The notes under the pieces were generated by a model that was given only the letters and a program-made list of their open reading frames with translations, made no database searches and had not been told where the DNA came from. The translations under genes were made by a program, and so were the position numbers. From Metaphire vulgaris (lineage: Eukaryota > Annelida > Clitellata > Crassiclitellata > Megascolecidae), in assembly GCA_018105865.1 (NCBI GenBank), contig CM030837.1, forward strand, positions 2,113,475 to 2,177,474: DNA of 64,000 nucleotides. The letters run 5' to 3'. This document shows positions 1 through 10,910 of the stretch, piece after piece (positions within the stretch are counted from its first letter, which is position 1; each line of letters opens with the position of its first letter).

Positions 1-1180
1 TGACCAGAAGCGGTAACACCACTGTGTGTATCGATCCTGCTAGAAATCATTTTTAATTTTTATCGCTTCCTCTCCTCAGAAAAGTTTCTGTTGTCTGTAA
101 TTCGGGTCGTCTTTTCCAGTGTCTTTCCAGTCCATTGCATGATGTTATCAGTCCATCTATTCCATGGGATTGTCATATTTTCTTTTTCCATCACTTGTGC
201 CTTGTATCATTTCCTTTTCCAAACAAGAGCTTGCTTTCTTCATGATGTCGCCGCAGTACGACAGTTTTCTTGTAACACCCCCTTCTTTAATACCCATTCA
301 TTAGTTCTTTTCTCTGTCCAGGGTATGTGCAGAATATGTTTTAATTCTCTCATCTCGAACGCCTTGATCTTTGCTTCGTATCCATATCTCACATCCGTAT
401 GCTACCTTCGACCAAACTAGAGTTTTCCATAGTTTGATCTTTGTGGTTATCGATATGTCGTGGTTTTACCATAGATTCTGCAGTACTTTGTTGACTGCTT
501 GACCTTTATCCAATCTGGAGTGAATTTCAGTTTCACATTCCGCATCTTCTGTGATTATTGATCCTAGATAAACAAAGCGTGTCACCTGTTCTAGTTATTT
601 TCCGTTAATACAGTACAGGCGGAAGATGGCAGAGTGGGTTACGTGCTGGAGCGTCAGGCTGACGGAGCGGGTTCAAGCCCCGTTAGTGCCCCTAGTGGCT
701 TTCACACAGGTAGTAATGCCTCCTAAGCCACTTTAAATCATACTAAGTTTTAAGTACATATTCTGCAACGAGTTTCAGTCGTATTCATTACCTTTGTTTC
801 ACCAATATTTATGCAGACTGTATTCTTGAGCTACTTTGTCTAGTCGGTCTTCTAGTTCTTGTAGCTTTTCTACAGATTTTCTACAGATTCGACAAAGGAA
901 TAATGTCAATTTAAGTTTGCGATTCTCCTTCCTGGTAACGTGATTCCTCTGTCAAAGCTTTCCAACGTTTCTCGTATAAGCATTTCAGCCATTATATCGA
1001 ACAAATGTGGTGAAATTACACGAACTTGTCTGACACTTCTTTGATTTTGACCAATTCGGATGTTGTACCTTCCACTAGTTCAATTTTTTATGAACCTATA
1101 ACGCATCAGTATAAAACAGCATGTTCCACTTTTACAGCGTTTCTTCTTTCTGAAGCTGACTTTATGCAATATTCTCAAAG
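1..1180 (-). pseudogene. Decayed LINE reverse transcriptase, split by a SINE
   Basis: Read on the minus strand, broken stretches match the reverse transcriptase of non-LTR retrotransposons of the kind that ends in a 'YLGS..t.dg.. / YGcEtW' region. At about 1040-900 one reads SVRQVRVISPHLFDIMAEML (palm region, like 'RQGC.LSP.LFN'). At about 880-770 there are pieces like 'LDKVAQEYSLHIN-GETKVM'. At about 600-540 there is FVYLGSIITEDAECE, and at 450-330 KLWKTLVWSKVAYGCEIW. The C-terminal part continues to base 1 (IPWNRWTDNIMQWTGKTLEK). There are several stops and frameshifts, so it is dead. The reading is interrupted at 618-752 by a SINE. The left edge of the window cuts the element. Confidence 0.75.
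618..752 (+). mobile_element. tRNA-derived SINE, full copy
   Basis: The head looks like a tRNA gene: an A-box-like GGCAGAGTGG and a B-box GGTTCAAGCCC, 45-50 bases apart. The body runs TAGTGGCTTTCACACAGG and ends CCACTTTAAATCAT. It is flanked by AGTACA at 612-617 and 753-758, a likely target-site duplication, and it sits inside the LINE remnant. A second full copy lies at 25478-25612 on the other strand. The tail alone recurs at 51.9 and 55.3 kb. Confidence 0.85.
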
Positions 1181-1200
1181 TAGCTGTTAACTCGTCAAAA

Positions 1201-1994
1201 ATGACGGGGAAGAGTGGTTATCTCCTTCCCCGATTTATTAAAAAAGTTCGTATTATTACATATAACAATTTTTAAATCTGAAAATGTAAAGTGAATGCGT
1301 AGATAATTTAAAATTTTTCCTATGTGCTCACTTTGTGGTCTTGCCCCCCCCCCACCACAAGGGCTGCATACCATAACGGAACCTACGATTACGGCTTGGA
1401 CCTACGATTCCATTGGGATTTGGTCTCCCACGGGGAATGCGCCCTCCAGTGTTACCTACGGCCCTTTTTGGGCACACGGCTTCTTTCTTTGCTTACGGAC
1501 CCGAAGGGGCTTTGTCTCCCACGGAGGGCTGGGACTTTTTCTCAGTGTAGAATAAAGCCCCCACGGGGGAGCTGGGGCTAGGTCTCCCACGGTTTATCAC
1601 TGGCACAGACCATGCGATTGTGTCCTTTGTTGAAGTTCTGGTCAGGCTGAAAGAGACGGTTAGACGAACACTCACACCTATAGAGAACACACGTCGTAGA
1701 AGCTCCGTTAGTTCATAAGCTGTATGTCGTTGTGTGTGTTTGTTTTAATGTCTCTGTATCACACTGACGCTCAATGGCTGTCTCATGCTATGAAGAATTT
1801 CTTGTCGCCTTTTGCTATACTAAGACAAAGATCGCTTCATAGGAATGAAGCCTGGTGGAAGGCTGAAGGTTTAAATATGCTTTTTCATGGTATAGGCTGA
1901 ATCAGCGCAATTGTCTGCCCTCTCCTCGCCATCTTTTCTTCTATCAAAGAAGCGCCCGAAGCCATATTTACAACTGAGTTGACTGGGTGAAACC
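1201..1994. other. No gene; GTCTCCCACGG-rich stretch
   Basis: There is no coding signal. Between 1410 and 1600 the phrase TCTCCCACGG or a close variant recurs four times at uneven spacing, which looks like a decayed minisatellite. Confidence 0.4.
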
Positions 1995-2002
1995 CTGGGA
2001 AG

Positions 2003-2176
2003 CAGGGCGCGATTTGTAGGAGGGAAGGGGGAATCCCCCCACTGCCCAACTGCATCTTCCCTACTGCTACATCCCCACCACTACATCCCCCACTGCTACA
2101 TTTCCTAGCAACTACATCCCCCCAAGCTCGACATATCCCTCCTCCCCCACTGCTCCAGGTCACAAACCGCACCCTG
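2003..2176 (+). mobile_element. hAT-type MITE, CAGGGCGCGATTTGT family
   Basis: This 174-bp element has ends CAGGGCGCGATTTGT and ACAAACCGCACCCTG, inverted relative to each other. It is flanked by near-identical 8-mers (CTGGGAAG / CTGGGGAG). The inside is built of repeats of 'CTGCTACATCCCC'. The second copy, at 20971-21137 in the opposite orientation, has a perfect target duplication. Confidence 0.8.
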
Positions 2177-2745
2177 CTGGGGAGACATCTTGACAAAGTG
2201 TCTACCGCAGCCGAGACTTGAAGACCCGACAGATCAGCTCGATGACCACTGTTCTAATCACTGGTACAGTATACCCATAGGCGTACGGTTTTGCCCGTGA
2301 AAAGTCTCAAACTTCCTAGAAGAATAAAACTGATTCTGCTTTGATGCTCAAATCACTTTTACATGAAGTCATTAAGATTAATGCGAATGCGTCACAGATG
2401 TGCATGAAGAGGTTGGAATCACGTGAGAAAACAGCGTTCTTCCCAATTAAGTCATTAATGAGTAAAGCACAGAACTTGGACGATTGTTGAGAATTTGAAG
2501 GTCACTGGTCTGGTCTCCAGGGCGTCATAAGATTTGTTTACATGTACAGTACCTGGACTTATACCTATAGGACTCCATTACACGTGGTCTACTTTAATTT
2601 TGATAAATGTAGTCATGTTTTCTAACTTTTTGAGACATGCGCGTTTAGTTAATTCATGTCGTTTTGCTTTCCCAGCGCGGGAGGGGGGAAAAGATTATGT
2701 AAGGGTGGAAATCTATTCCTCAGTCACGTTGTCCTTTAAACGACA

Positions 2746-2758
2746 GCGAGAGAGAGAG

Positions 2759-2807
<49 letters not shown>
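2746..2807. repeat. (GA)n microsatellite
   Basis: A run of GA dinucleotides with one interruption. The flanks between 2177 and 3043 show no gene. Confidence 0.95.
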
Positions 2808-2808
<1 letters not shown>

Positions 2809-3043
2809 ACCGCAATGTTTTGACTATTTCATTGATGTAAAACAATAAAACTCAAAGCGATGACAGTCCGCGTCAACGCCATAACTTTCACCCTCTTCAA
2901 CTCTACTACTAGGCCTACTTATGTAACACAGTATCTATATATTTAATTTCAAGCCCAAAAACTCAAACCTCATTTCATAAGAAACCCTGAAAATCGCCCT
3001 TACACAGTAGATAGAGTAGATACAAAGACTCGTGGACTAGACT

Positions 3044-3218
3044 CAGTGGCAGTTCTACCCGGAAAAGCGGGGTTGGGTGGGGCTATGCTCCCTAGTCAAT
3101 GACTGGAAAAGTGTGACGAGCAAAAGGTCGTCTTCTATTATTTTCTGGGGGGGGGGGCAATGCTTAGAGCTGGGGCTATAGTCCCCCAGCTCCACTCTAG
3201 AGTCTAGAACCGCCACTG
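3044..3218 (+). mobile_element. hAT-type MITE, CAGTGGCAGTTCTA family
   Basis: The ends CAGTGGCAGTTCTA and TAGAACCGCCACTG are inverted repeats. The flanks are ACTAGACT and ACTAGATT (7 of 8 identical), as expected for a hAT insertion. It contains one copy of the TGACGAGCAAAA motif at 3114. Confidence 0.75.
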
Positions 3219-5072
3219 ACTAGATTATGGAAATTCTTTGTCAGTTGTATACTTTAGTCTCAGAGGCGTAGCTATGGTGTCTGGTGCCCGGGGAAAAACA
3301 TACTGACGATGTCCCCCTCAAGTTCACGAAAACCTGCCAAGCAAAACAAATCATCACAGTCGTTACAATTCGATTGGTACTACGGTGTCCGGCGCTAGGG
3401 GACAAACCAAGCTGATGGCGCCATCCCCCCTCAACTCCCACGACAAGCAGAAAAGGTGATCGTCACAACTATATTTAGGCTTCTGCTTGCTTTTATTTGC
3501 TACCGCAAACCCGATTTTGGCGCCACCAGCTCGCCACCCGTGGACATATGTAACCCCTGCCCCCGAGCTGTTTCCGTGAGTGGGGTGGGTTTGAATAGTG
3601 GTGGGTTGGGTTTTAAAAAAATGGACCCATGTCCATGTTTGATGCGACCAGAGACATAATCGGTGCATTTATAGTATCTATAACTCGGGATCAATATGTT
3701 GGATTAGGTAGTATTTTCTGTCCTTGACTAAAAAATAAAGTATTCTAGCAACATTTTTGGGTAGAACTTCCAACTCACTCTGTACTTTGAGACCTACAGT
3801 AGATAAAAACTACATACTCGTAGTTTTCTATTGACGTATATTTATTGCGTGGCCTTTCTTAATGTTATCTACTGTGACTCTTGTCTTCGGTATTGAATTA
3901 CTCTTTTTAAAGAAGGATTTAAAATGCAATCTCTGGCGATCACTACGCAATAACGATGGCAGTTTTAGTAGCCTGTAATTCAGTAAAAAAGTTTTAAAAA
4001 GTATCTTAACGAAGTATGCTAACGATTTACATTGATTCGGTGAAGTCAGTTTATTAGTATCAAATTAATATTCAAAGAGCAGTCAAGGATTACAATATTC
4101 AAACAATAACAATGGAGCATAAGTCCGGAGTGAACATTTGGAAATCAATGCTAACAAAGATACTATATGGTGTCACGAAGTAAATGAGGATATCTCTAAT
4201 ATGCCCCAAATTAGTGAGGGTTCTTTTGCAATTCTCAGTTTATCATCAGTATTTCATTGTCTTAACGTCTAATGTAGGTACCTAAGCCGTATTCAATGGA
4301 AAGCAACACAATGAATGAACATTTCCTTTTCTTTTACAAACAAAACACTTCTTCACAATTCGGAACAATTCAACAACGTGTAAATTCTTTCTTTATACAA
4401 TTCTCGTTAACTCTTGACCAGAAGATACACACAGTTTCTTCGAAAGTCAACTCTCATTAACAAGCGATAAGAATATACATACGCTCTCTTTGAATGTCCG
4501 CTGTTTCTTTCACAACATATTCTTCGACGATTTCTAACACATACGTTTCTATTCACTTTCTCTAAGTAATTCTATACGTTACAGGCAAGCCTTACACAAA
4601 TTCTCGTAACGATTTATAAGATTGTTACTTCACACATTTCTCAAAACTCTTGTTCTCTATATTTCAGAAACGCCCCCTTTCTCCATTCTCTTTCTCCTGT
4701 CTCCTTGCCTACAACCTTTCGCAACGGCTACCACTGCCCGACTGCTCCTGTCTTTCACCTTCATGTCTATTCATTCACTCCCAAGCCACCATACCACACA
4801 CATACATAACCTCCTTCACACCTCAATGCACACACCAGCTCACCTCTCACATTCACACACACTTCCACACACTTAAACATGCACAAACATCCATCCCTAA
4901 CTATCACTTTGTGACATACGGAGAGGCAAATGATGAGAATTAATTCTTTGCAATAAATCTGCCCTTCAATACAACACACTGAGATTAGCATAATTGTATT
5001 GTTCTGAATATTACAATGATCTATAACTCTGAGAATAGCATTTAAGCAAGTAACGAAGTGAGCAAGTAGGTT
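3219..5072. other. Intergenic; degenerate CAG(A/T)GGCGTAGC repeat, then A/T-rich DNA
   Basis: CAGAGGCGTAGCTATGG at 3261 begins a degenerate repeat with two copies of the (GAC)AAGCAAAA motif (3334, 3441). From 3700 to 4620 the DNA is A/T-rich and shows nothing recognisable. Bases 4770-4875 are rich in CACA. Confidence 0.4.
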
Positions 5073-5487
5073 GGGGCCGTCCATAAACTACGTAACGCTA
5101 TTTTTTTACCATTTTGACCCCTCCTCCTTCCCAAACTATCACAAATCCCGGACCTCCTTTTAAAGCGTTGTCCATAAATTACGTCACACAGGTTTTCCAT
5201 CCAATATATTCAAGCTTCTCGTTAAATTTTCTGCAGCAAAACCAATATTTAACTTCCACGAATATAAATGAGACCTAAAATGTAATGTATCTGTGACAAA
5301 AAGTATTAATGAGCAATTAAAAACGTCTTTTACTATACCTCCAATCAGGTATATTTAAGGTTTTATTTATACTGAAAGTGTGACGTATCGGCGGTATCGC
5401 TGGTCCTGACTCTCTCCCCTGTCACAAACTGTCACACTTTCGTAGAACCTCGTTCCCTCGAGCGTGACGTACTTTTTGGACGACCCC
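5073..5487. mobile_element. MITE with GGGGYCGTCCA inverted ends
   Basis: The left end reads GGGGCCGTCCATAAACTACG. The right end, reverse-complemented, reads GGGGTCGTCCAAAAAGTACG, and the similarity continues to about 27 bases. A second internal 'GTTGTCCATAAATTACGTCA' at 5166 suggests a composite or duplicated end. No target duplication is clear, so the superfamily is unassigned. Confidence 0.65.
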
Positions 5488-5599
5488 TTGACGGTGAGAG
5501 AAAAACGACAGTATAAAACTAATGGTCACTTTAAAGAAATAAAATCTGTGAAACAGATGTACATTTGTACAGTAAGTGCTAGTGGCCAGTTATTAGTCC

Positions 5600-5700
5600 A
5601 TAATATTATTATCAATCAATCAATCAATCAACTTCTATAGCGCCACTATCATAATGCCCAGGGCATCAGCCGATGGCGCACATTATTGCTATGTTTTAAG
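5600..5700. repeat. (ATCA)n plus 'CTTCTATAGCGCCACT' repeat tail
   Basis: A short (ATCA)n run leads into CTTCTATAGCGCCACTATCA and a GGGCATCAGCCGATGGCGCA segment. The same block recurs at 56281-56360 and, more diverged, at 21960-22020. It looks like the 3' end of a dispersed retroelement family. Confidence 0.6.
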
Positions 5701-5966
5701 CAAAATATTGTTATGAATGATCGTGACTAATGAATTTGCAGCAGGTAAAGTGGAACAGGCATGAACAATATGTCGTGTGCATTTAAAAGTGCATATATCC
5801 CATTTATGATGCCCCACTTTGTGGCTGATAACAAATAACAGTGAATATTATCATCTTAATAATTGCATAGTCATCAAATAAATCTTCAATATGAATTTGT
5901 TAAAGTTTGTATTATATACCAACATCAGTGATTTTATGCCTGTCTTTGAGTGGCAAATGGTGAAAT

Positions 5967-8900
5967 TTATTTAATATAGATTCTTTTTCTTACAACATTC
6001 AGAATTCTCCTGAGTTCAAGGTAATCAAAAATCCCTAAGAAAATTCTTACAATCAAAGGGTATTCGTCTTTGCATCGTTTAGTGACGGAACTTTCATCAG
6101 CAGGAAGCAATCCCCGTTGCTTAGCAATATCCTTATTAAGCATTCCGAAGAACCATTGCATCAATTCGTCGAATTCTTTTGTACAATGAGCATTGAACTT
6201 CCAATCGGGAAAATGAGTGTTCTTTGCATCACTCCACAGAATGTCATTGCCTTCCTGTAAATCTTTGAACGAGACCCATTCTGTGTCGTTTCTATTGTGA
6301 CAAGAGACGTAGGATAGTTTTCTAGTAACCCGATCATGGGTTCCATTAAGTCCAGATGGCTGATGACACGAATGATGACGTTCAATTTCCGAATCCGAGT
6401 TCTTTTGCATCTGATGGTCTCGTGCTCCCCAACACAATGCTCCGCACCAATAACAGCATTCAGTACAACCCAGTCGCCTTCTAACTTCAGGTTCATCTGA
6501 AACCAAAGGGAAAGAAGTGATGTCCTTGATCTTCTGAAAATTGACTTCTAAATTCGATTTAATACTTTGCTTGAATGTTTCAAAACAATCAAATTTTGGT
6601 TCAAATTTGCTTACGTATCGATCTTCAACATTTGTAATATGCTTCTGGAGTATTTTGGCTATATCGTCTATGCAATTTGAAGCGTTGACTTCATTTCGTA
6701 CAAGTCGAAACTCTTCGTCAATTGCAGAGTTATGAATTTTCATTTTGTCTTTGTTAGAAAAGATAGATTCAACCTTGTTCTTGTACCAAATCTCAATTGA
6801 CTCTGTGGGATTTTTAAAATGTTCTAAAGCCATCTCCTTCTTTCCTATAATAACTTTCTTTGCTAATTTTTTGAAATAGTACAATCTCACTTTCTCACTA
6901 TTCGCTGTCCATTTCAAACGTTTGACTGCTTCTACATGTGCGTCGATAGCTGCTGCAATTGCCAATTTCTTCATCGCATTGCATAATCGTATTGCAATTA
7001 ATTGTCCTTCTCCTTCACATGAAAATCCGGATTTGAGTCTTGTTTCAATTTCGGTAAAGTATTCATCCTTTTTCTGCTCCAGAATTTCTTGTGGTCTGTT
7101 TTGCTTATTCCATGTGCTCTGTAAATTGTCCATTTCGTGTTTAAACTGCCGAAGAGTGTACATTTGAAGCTCTTTTTTCAGCTTGTCATTAAATTCTACC
7201 GAAAACTTAGTTTCAAATGATTTGATTATTTGTGGATATTCGATTCTTATATGTGTCACCATTCCCTCTTCGAAATCAAGCCCCGTTCGTAAATAGTCAT
7301 CTCCTCCTCTATTCTTAAATATCGTAGCTATAAAATCGCTAATTGTATTTGAAAATAAGTCTTCCAACTCCTTATTTGGCTCTCGTCTACTGAAATAAAG
7401 AAAATGTGAGAACAAGTTATGCAGATTACACTCTTTTATAACGGTTTGATTTTCAGACAAATCTTCGAGAAAATTTTCATTGCGGAAATCTTCCAATATG
7501 GTAGGCAAAATTCCATTATCTGCGTATTCATTTTTCAATGCTTGAGAAAATCTTGCGTCGGCATGCGTGTCTGCATAAACATTCGTTTTCTCCATGGAAC
7601 TGGCATGCGCAACTAGCATTCTCCATATATCATCTTTAATGGCCTGCTGTTTCTCTTCTGTGTAAACTCCATCGGGTTTGCTTTTCGATGCTTTCTTCAA
7701 TTCATCTGTAATTATGTCTGAATACTTTAAAAGGAATCCTTTTTTATTAGTTGATCCATCAAATTCCTGCTCTAACATATTTATTGCGATTTGTTGTAAT
7801 GTTTCTCTTTTTGTTTTCAAGGAACGTATTGCGTCCTCTTCCCAATCCGTTGAGAAGATATCCCGTTGTAAAAGTTCATATTCTGAGGTGACTTTGTTGC
7901 AAAAAGTGCACTTGTCAGGACAACCATATGGGATGAATTGAAGCCCTTTTCTAATCGACTCCATCATTTCCGTTTTCGGAGTTGTTCTATGCACATTTGT
8001 ATTCTCCGAACTGCAAAATATTTCGTTTTGTATCTGTGAACAATAATCTTCTCTGTGCTTTCGGAAGGCTATTTCAAGTAATTCCTTCACTTTGGCAATC
8101 TTCTTTTCAAAGTACAAGAAATCTATTATGTGTTGCACGTTCTTAAAATTTAAAGCAAACCTCTCTTTCTTGACACAACCCCAGAAACCCATTACATGAT
8201 TAGACCACCGTTCGATCGTTTTATTATTTTTCGAGGCCTCGGTTTTTCGAAGAATTGTCTCGAAAAGCTTTACGATGTCTTCATGATACGATTCCGAAGG
8301 CGGTGCATTGACACTTGCGCCATCTTTGAAGGGACCAAAATGGTGAAACAAATCTTCGGAATCAATGCACTTCTGCAATTCAGTTAAGCATTTTCCAGAA
8401 GCAGCTGCTAGCTCGACGTCATTCTTGTTGATCAATTCAAAGGCCTTTCTAATTGCCTCACAAAATTGAGTTTTTGCCTTATCAATTTGTGCAACATTTC
8501 GTTCGTGCAAATGTTGAACCATAAGAACTTCAGGCCTTATTCTTCCCTCTAACAGACGAGCCATGGCTATGATAGCTATCTGTAAAATCTCTGTCGTTTC
8601 TATCATGCCTTCACCTTGAATGTTCACAATAATGAGGTTACTAATTCCCATAACGTAAGTTACCAGTAGTCTATCTCTCTGACACGAATTCGGATCATTT
8701 ATCTTTTCTGGTGAACAAAGTCCTTCCGAATCGATCAAAATGATCGCATCGCACCCGCACTTTTTACGAATGCTGTCATCCAATAGCAGCATTCTCATGA
8801 AGAGACCACGACTGCAACGTCCAACAGAAACGGCAAATCTGGATGAAAACAAGGCATTTAATAGGGTTGATTTACCAGATGACTGAACTCCAATGATACT

Positions 8901-10901
8901 TATAACAAAGACCTTTAAGGCTCCTAGCTTAACTGACACACTGTCGCAGATTGCCTTAATCCAGATAGGCTGCATCTCACCAGAATCTCCATCAAGCAGT
9001 TCAATAGCATGTCCGTTGATGAGTAATTCAGCATAATGATCCGGCAAGTCATCAATGGAAAAATGCTTCTCCATGTCACTCTTCATTTGACTATTTTCAA
9101 ATACGCTGCCAATGGCTCTGAAAAAATGTTCTTGTCCCAAGTTTATGCTGTCTGCTTTCTTCAAGGCTTCTCTTAATTTGTCCTGCTCGTCATTTAAATT
9201 TTGCGTCGTTTCAGTGATTGCTTCACCCACTGTAACAGACGCGACAATTCGTCGAACCTTCTCTCTCAATTCGAAGATTTCTAAGCGTATTGACGGCAAT
9301 TCTCTGTCTGACAGCTGATGTAACTGGGTTTCTAGATAGCTCAGTGACTGTTTGGCACGTTTTGCAGGAGAGCAAACAATTGCTACAAACCATTTTGACA
9401 AATTTTTAAAGTCGTCATTCCACGATAATGGTTCGTCATCATGGGAATGCTGAAGCAGCTGTTTTACATTTCGAATGCCTTTTTGACTTGCAAACTGTAA
9501 AATCATTTGCAAATTTTTGTCATCTATAGTTTCAAAGAACCTCAGTGTCCGCCCCAAATAATTATCTTCTGATGTTGAAGACGAAGACGCGGATTTACTG
9601 TCTATTTTCAGACTTTCTTCCAGCATGTTTCTTATGTTTTCTTGATTGCTTTGGCTGAACAAACTTGACGTGATTATTTTAGTCGGAACCAAATTTTTCT
9701 CTACGTTTTTATCATTATCGACTAAAATATTGACAGTGTTCGTCCCAGATAGTATTTTTTTTAGTTCATTCCACTGCGATTCAGAAAATCCAGGCATGAA
9801 AAATACAATACATGAAAAACACTTCTGCAGTAGAAAGCGCAGTGTGTCTTTGTACTGCAGCACGTCTCCGTGTAAATTGGCCAAGATTGCCAGTTCTTCA
9901 GTATGGCTTTTGTAATATTCATTGAGAATGCGTTTCCAAGTAACTTCGTTGCATGTCTCTTGTGTCAACCAAACCATCTCTACGCTTCCCTCCAGAGTTC
10001 GAGGTCGACCATATTGACTCCCGTCTTCACAATTTGAAGAAAAAGTATGTTTATTTTTAAATAGCTGATTAAGAATCGTGCCTTTTCCTGTTTTTCCGAT
10101 TCCTAGTCGAACAGCGACCACCATGCGAAAAGGAGTGGTAAAAAGATGGTTTTCTAAGATTTTACCTGGAGTTGACTCTCTCTTTATGACGGTGTTTTGA
10201 ATGAGCGGTATGGTTACAATGTACTTGTCATCATGGTTAAGATCTTGAACAATGAGAGGAATTGCAACTGGAAATTTCGAAATTATTTGCAATAGGTCTT
10301 GGGCAACCATGAAATCTGCAGCATTGATTATATATGTTAAGCAATCTAATCGAGAGACAGATTTCGTGCGTGTCTCATCGCTACTAGAGATAGGTATACT
10401 GCTTTTAATTTGATAGACCATGGAAGAAATGGCTTCCGCAGATAATACATTGCCATTCCACATTTTGATGCGCTGAATTATGTAAGGAAATGCAGTCAGC
10501 CAGAAATTTTCTAAGTCTTCTTCTTCTATGCTTGGTTTTTGTTCTAATTGCTGAATTTTTAGATATACCTTATCATCAGCAATGGGCTTTAACTTTTCTA
10601 CAATGGATCGATTTATCGAGGCGTAAGATTGCCGAGTGGCTCCAGTGTTTACTAATACCGGAATTGGCTTCTGCCTTATAGGAACAACTCTATGGGCTTT
10701 AAAAAGTTTCTGTCTGTTGTGTCCTCTGTTACAATCACTGCACTGATTTTCATTGCAGTCAATGCAAAATACAGTGGCTGATGGAACCTCTGCCTCCTCA
10801 TTGTTATTTTCCGCACACTGATCACATTCTGCAACATACATAAGCACACAAAATTTCTGTTCTTGACCATCACAAAACGAGAGTAGATGGTCATTGGCCA
10901 C
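5967..10901 (-). CDS. VLIG/GVIN-type giant GTPase with N-terminal B-box (copy 1)
   Basis: The open frame of 1644 codons has no introns in its GTPase part. Residues about 26-72 form a Cys/His zinc-binding B-box (CDQC..CIDC..CSDC..H..H). Around G267 lies the degenerate first P-loop-like region typical of this family (GIGKTGKGT), followed by GSVEMVWL. The true G domain has GVQSSGKST at 671-679 (G1) and DSEGL from D724 (G3). No canonical NKxD is seen; MVQHLHERNV takes its place. The last 180 residues hold a Cys/His cluster (CTECCYWCGALCWG, then HHSCHQPSG) also found in vertebrate VLIG/GVIN proteins. Those relatives are large cytosolic, interferon-induced GTPases; a role in immunity here is inference. 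A good acceptor (TATGTTGCAG, exon from 10828, phase 1) falls just before the B-box, so the true start may lie in an upstream exon and ATG 10901 is only provisional. No RING is seen upstream to 16 kb. The stop codon overlaps an AATAAA. Confidence 0.9.
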   Translation of the reverse strand: MANDHLLSFCDGQEQKFCVLMYVAECDQCAENNNEEAEVPSATVFCIDCNENQCSDCNRGHNRQKLFKAHRVVPIRQKPIPVLVNTGATRQSYASINRSIVEKLKPIADDKVYLKIQQLEQKPSIEEEDLENFWLTAFPYIIQRIKMWNGNVLSAEAISSMVYQIKSSIPISSSDETRTKSVSRLDCLTYIINAADFMVAQDLLQIISKFPVAIPLIVQDLNHDDKYIVTIPLIQNTVIKRESTPGKILENHLFTTPFRMVVAVRLGIGKTGKGTILNQLFKNKHTFSSNCEDGSQYGRPRTLEGSVEMVWLTQETCNEVTWKRILNEYYKSHTEELAILANLHGDVLQYKDTLRFLLQKCFSCIVFFMPGFSESQWNELKKILSGTNTVNILVDNDKNVEKNLVPTKIITSSLFSQSNQENIRNMLEESLKIDSKSASSSSTSEDNYLGRTLRFFETIDDKNLQMILQFASQKGIRNVKQLLQHSHDDEPLSWNDDFKNLSKWFVAIVCSPAKRAKQSLSYLETQLHQLSDRELPSIRLEIFELREKVRRIVASVTVGEAITETTQNLNDEQDKLREALKKADSINLGQEHFFRAIGSVFENSQMKSDMEKHFSIDDLPDHYAELLINGHAIELLDGDSGEMQPIWIKAICDSVSVKLGALKVFVISIIGVQSSGKSTLLNALFSSRFAVSVGRCSRGLFMRMLLLDDSIRKKCGCDAIILIDSEGLCSPEKINDPNSCQRDRLLVTYVMGISNLIIVNIQGEGMIETTEILQIAIIAMARLLEGRIRPEVLMVQHLHERNVAQIDKAKTQFCEAIRKAFELINKNDVELAAASGKCLTELQKCIDSEDLFHHFGPFKDGASVNAPPSESYHEDIVKLFETILRKTEASKNNKTIERWSNHVMGFWGCVKKERFALNFKNVQHIIDFLYFEKKIAKVKELLEIAFRKHREDYCSQIQNEIFCSSENTNVHRTTPKTEMMESIRKGLQFIPYGCPDKCTFCNKVTSEYELLQRDIFSTDWEEDAIRSLKTKRETLQQIAINMLEQEFDGSTNKKGFLLKYSDIITDELKKASKSKPDGVYTEEKQQAIKDDIWRMLVAHASSMEKTNVYADTHADARFSQALKNEYADNGILPTILEDFRNENFLEDLSENQTVIKECNLHNLFSHFLYFSRREPNKELEDLFSNTISDFIATIFKNRGGDDYLRTGLDFEEGMVTHIRIEYPQIIKSFETKFSVEFNDKLKKELQMYTLRQFKHEMDNLQSTWNKQNRPQEILEQKKDEYFTEIETRLKSGFSCEGEGQLIAIRLCNAMKKLAIAAAIDAHVEAVKRLKWTANSEKVRLYYFKKLAKKVIIGKKEMALEHFKNPTESIEIWYKNKVESIFSNKDKMKIHNSAIDEEFRLVRNEVNASNCIDDIAKILQKHITNVEDRYVSKFEPKFDCFETFKQSIKSNLEVNFQKIKDITSFPLVSDEPEVRRRLGCTECCYWCGALCWGARDHQMQKNSDSEIERHHSCHQPSGLNGTHDRVTRKLSYVSCHNRNDTEWVSFKDLQEGNDILWSDAKNTHFPDWKFNAHCTKEFDELMQWFFGMLNKDIAKQRGLLPADESSVTKRCKDEYPLIVRIFLGIFDYLELRRILNVVRKRIYIK

Positions 10902-10910
10902 TTTAGCAGC

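Noticed and set aside
618..695. A functional tRNA gene
   Set aside because: It has A- and B-box-like text, but the cloverleaf is poor and it continues into a body and tail repeated elsewhere. It is a SINE head.
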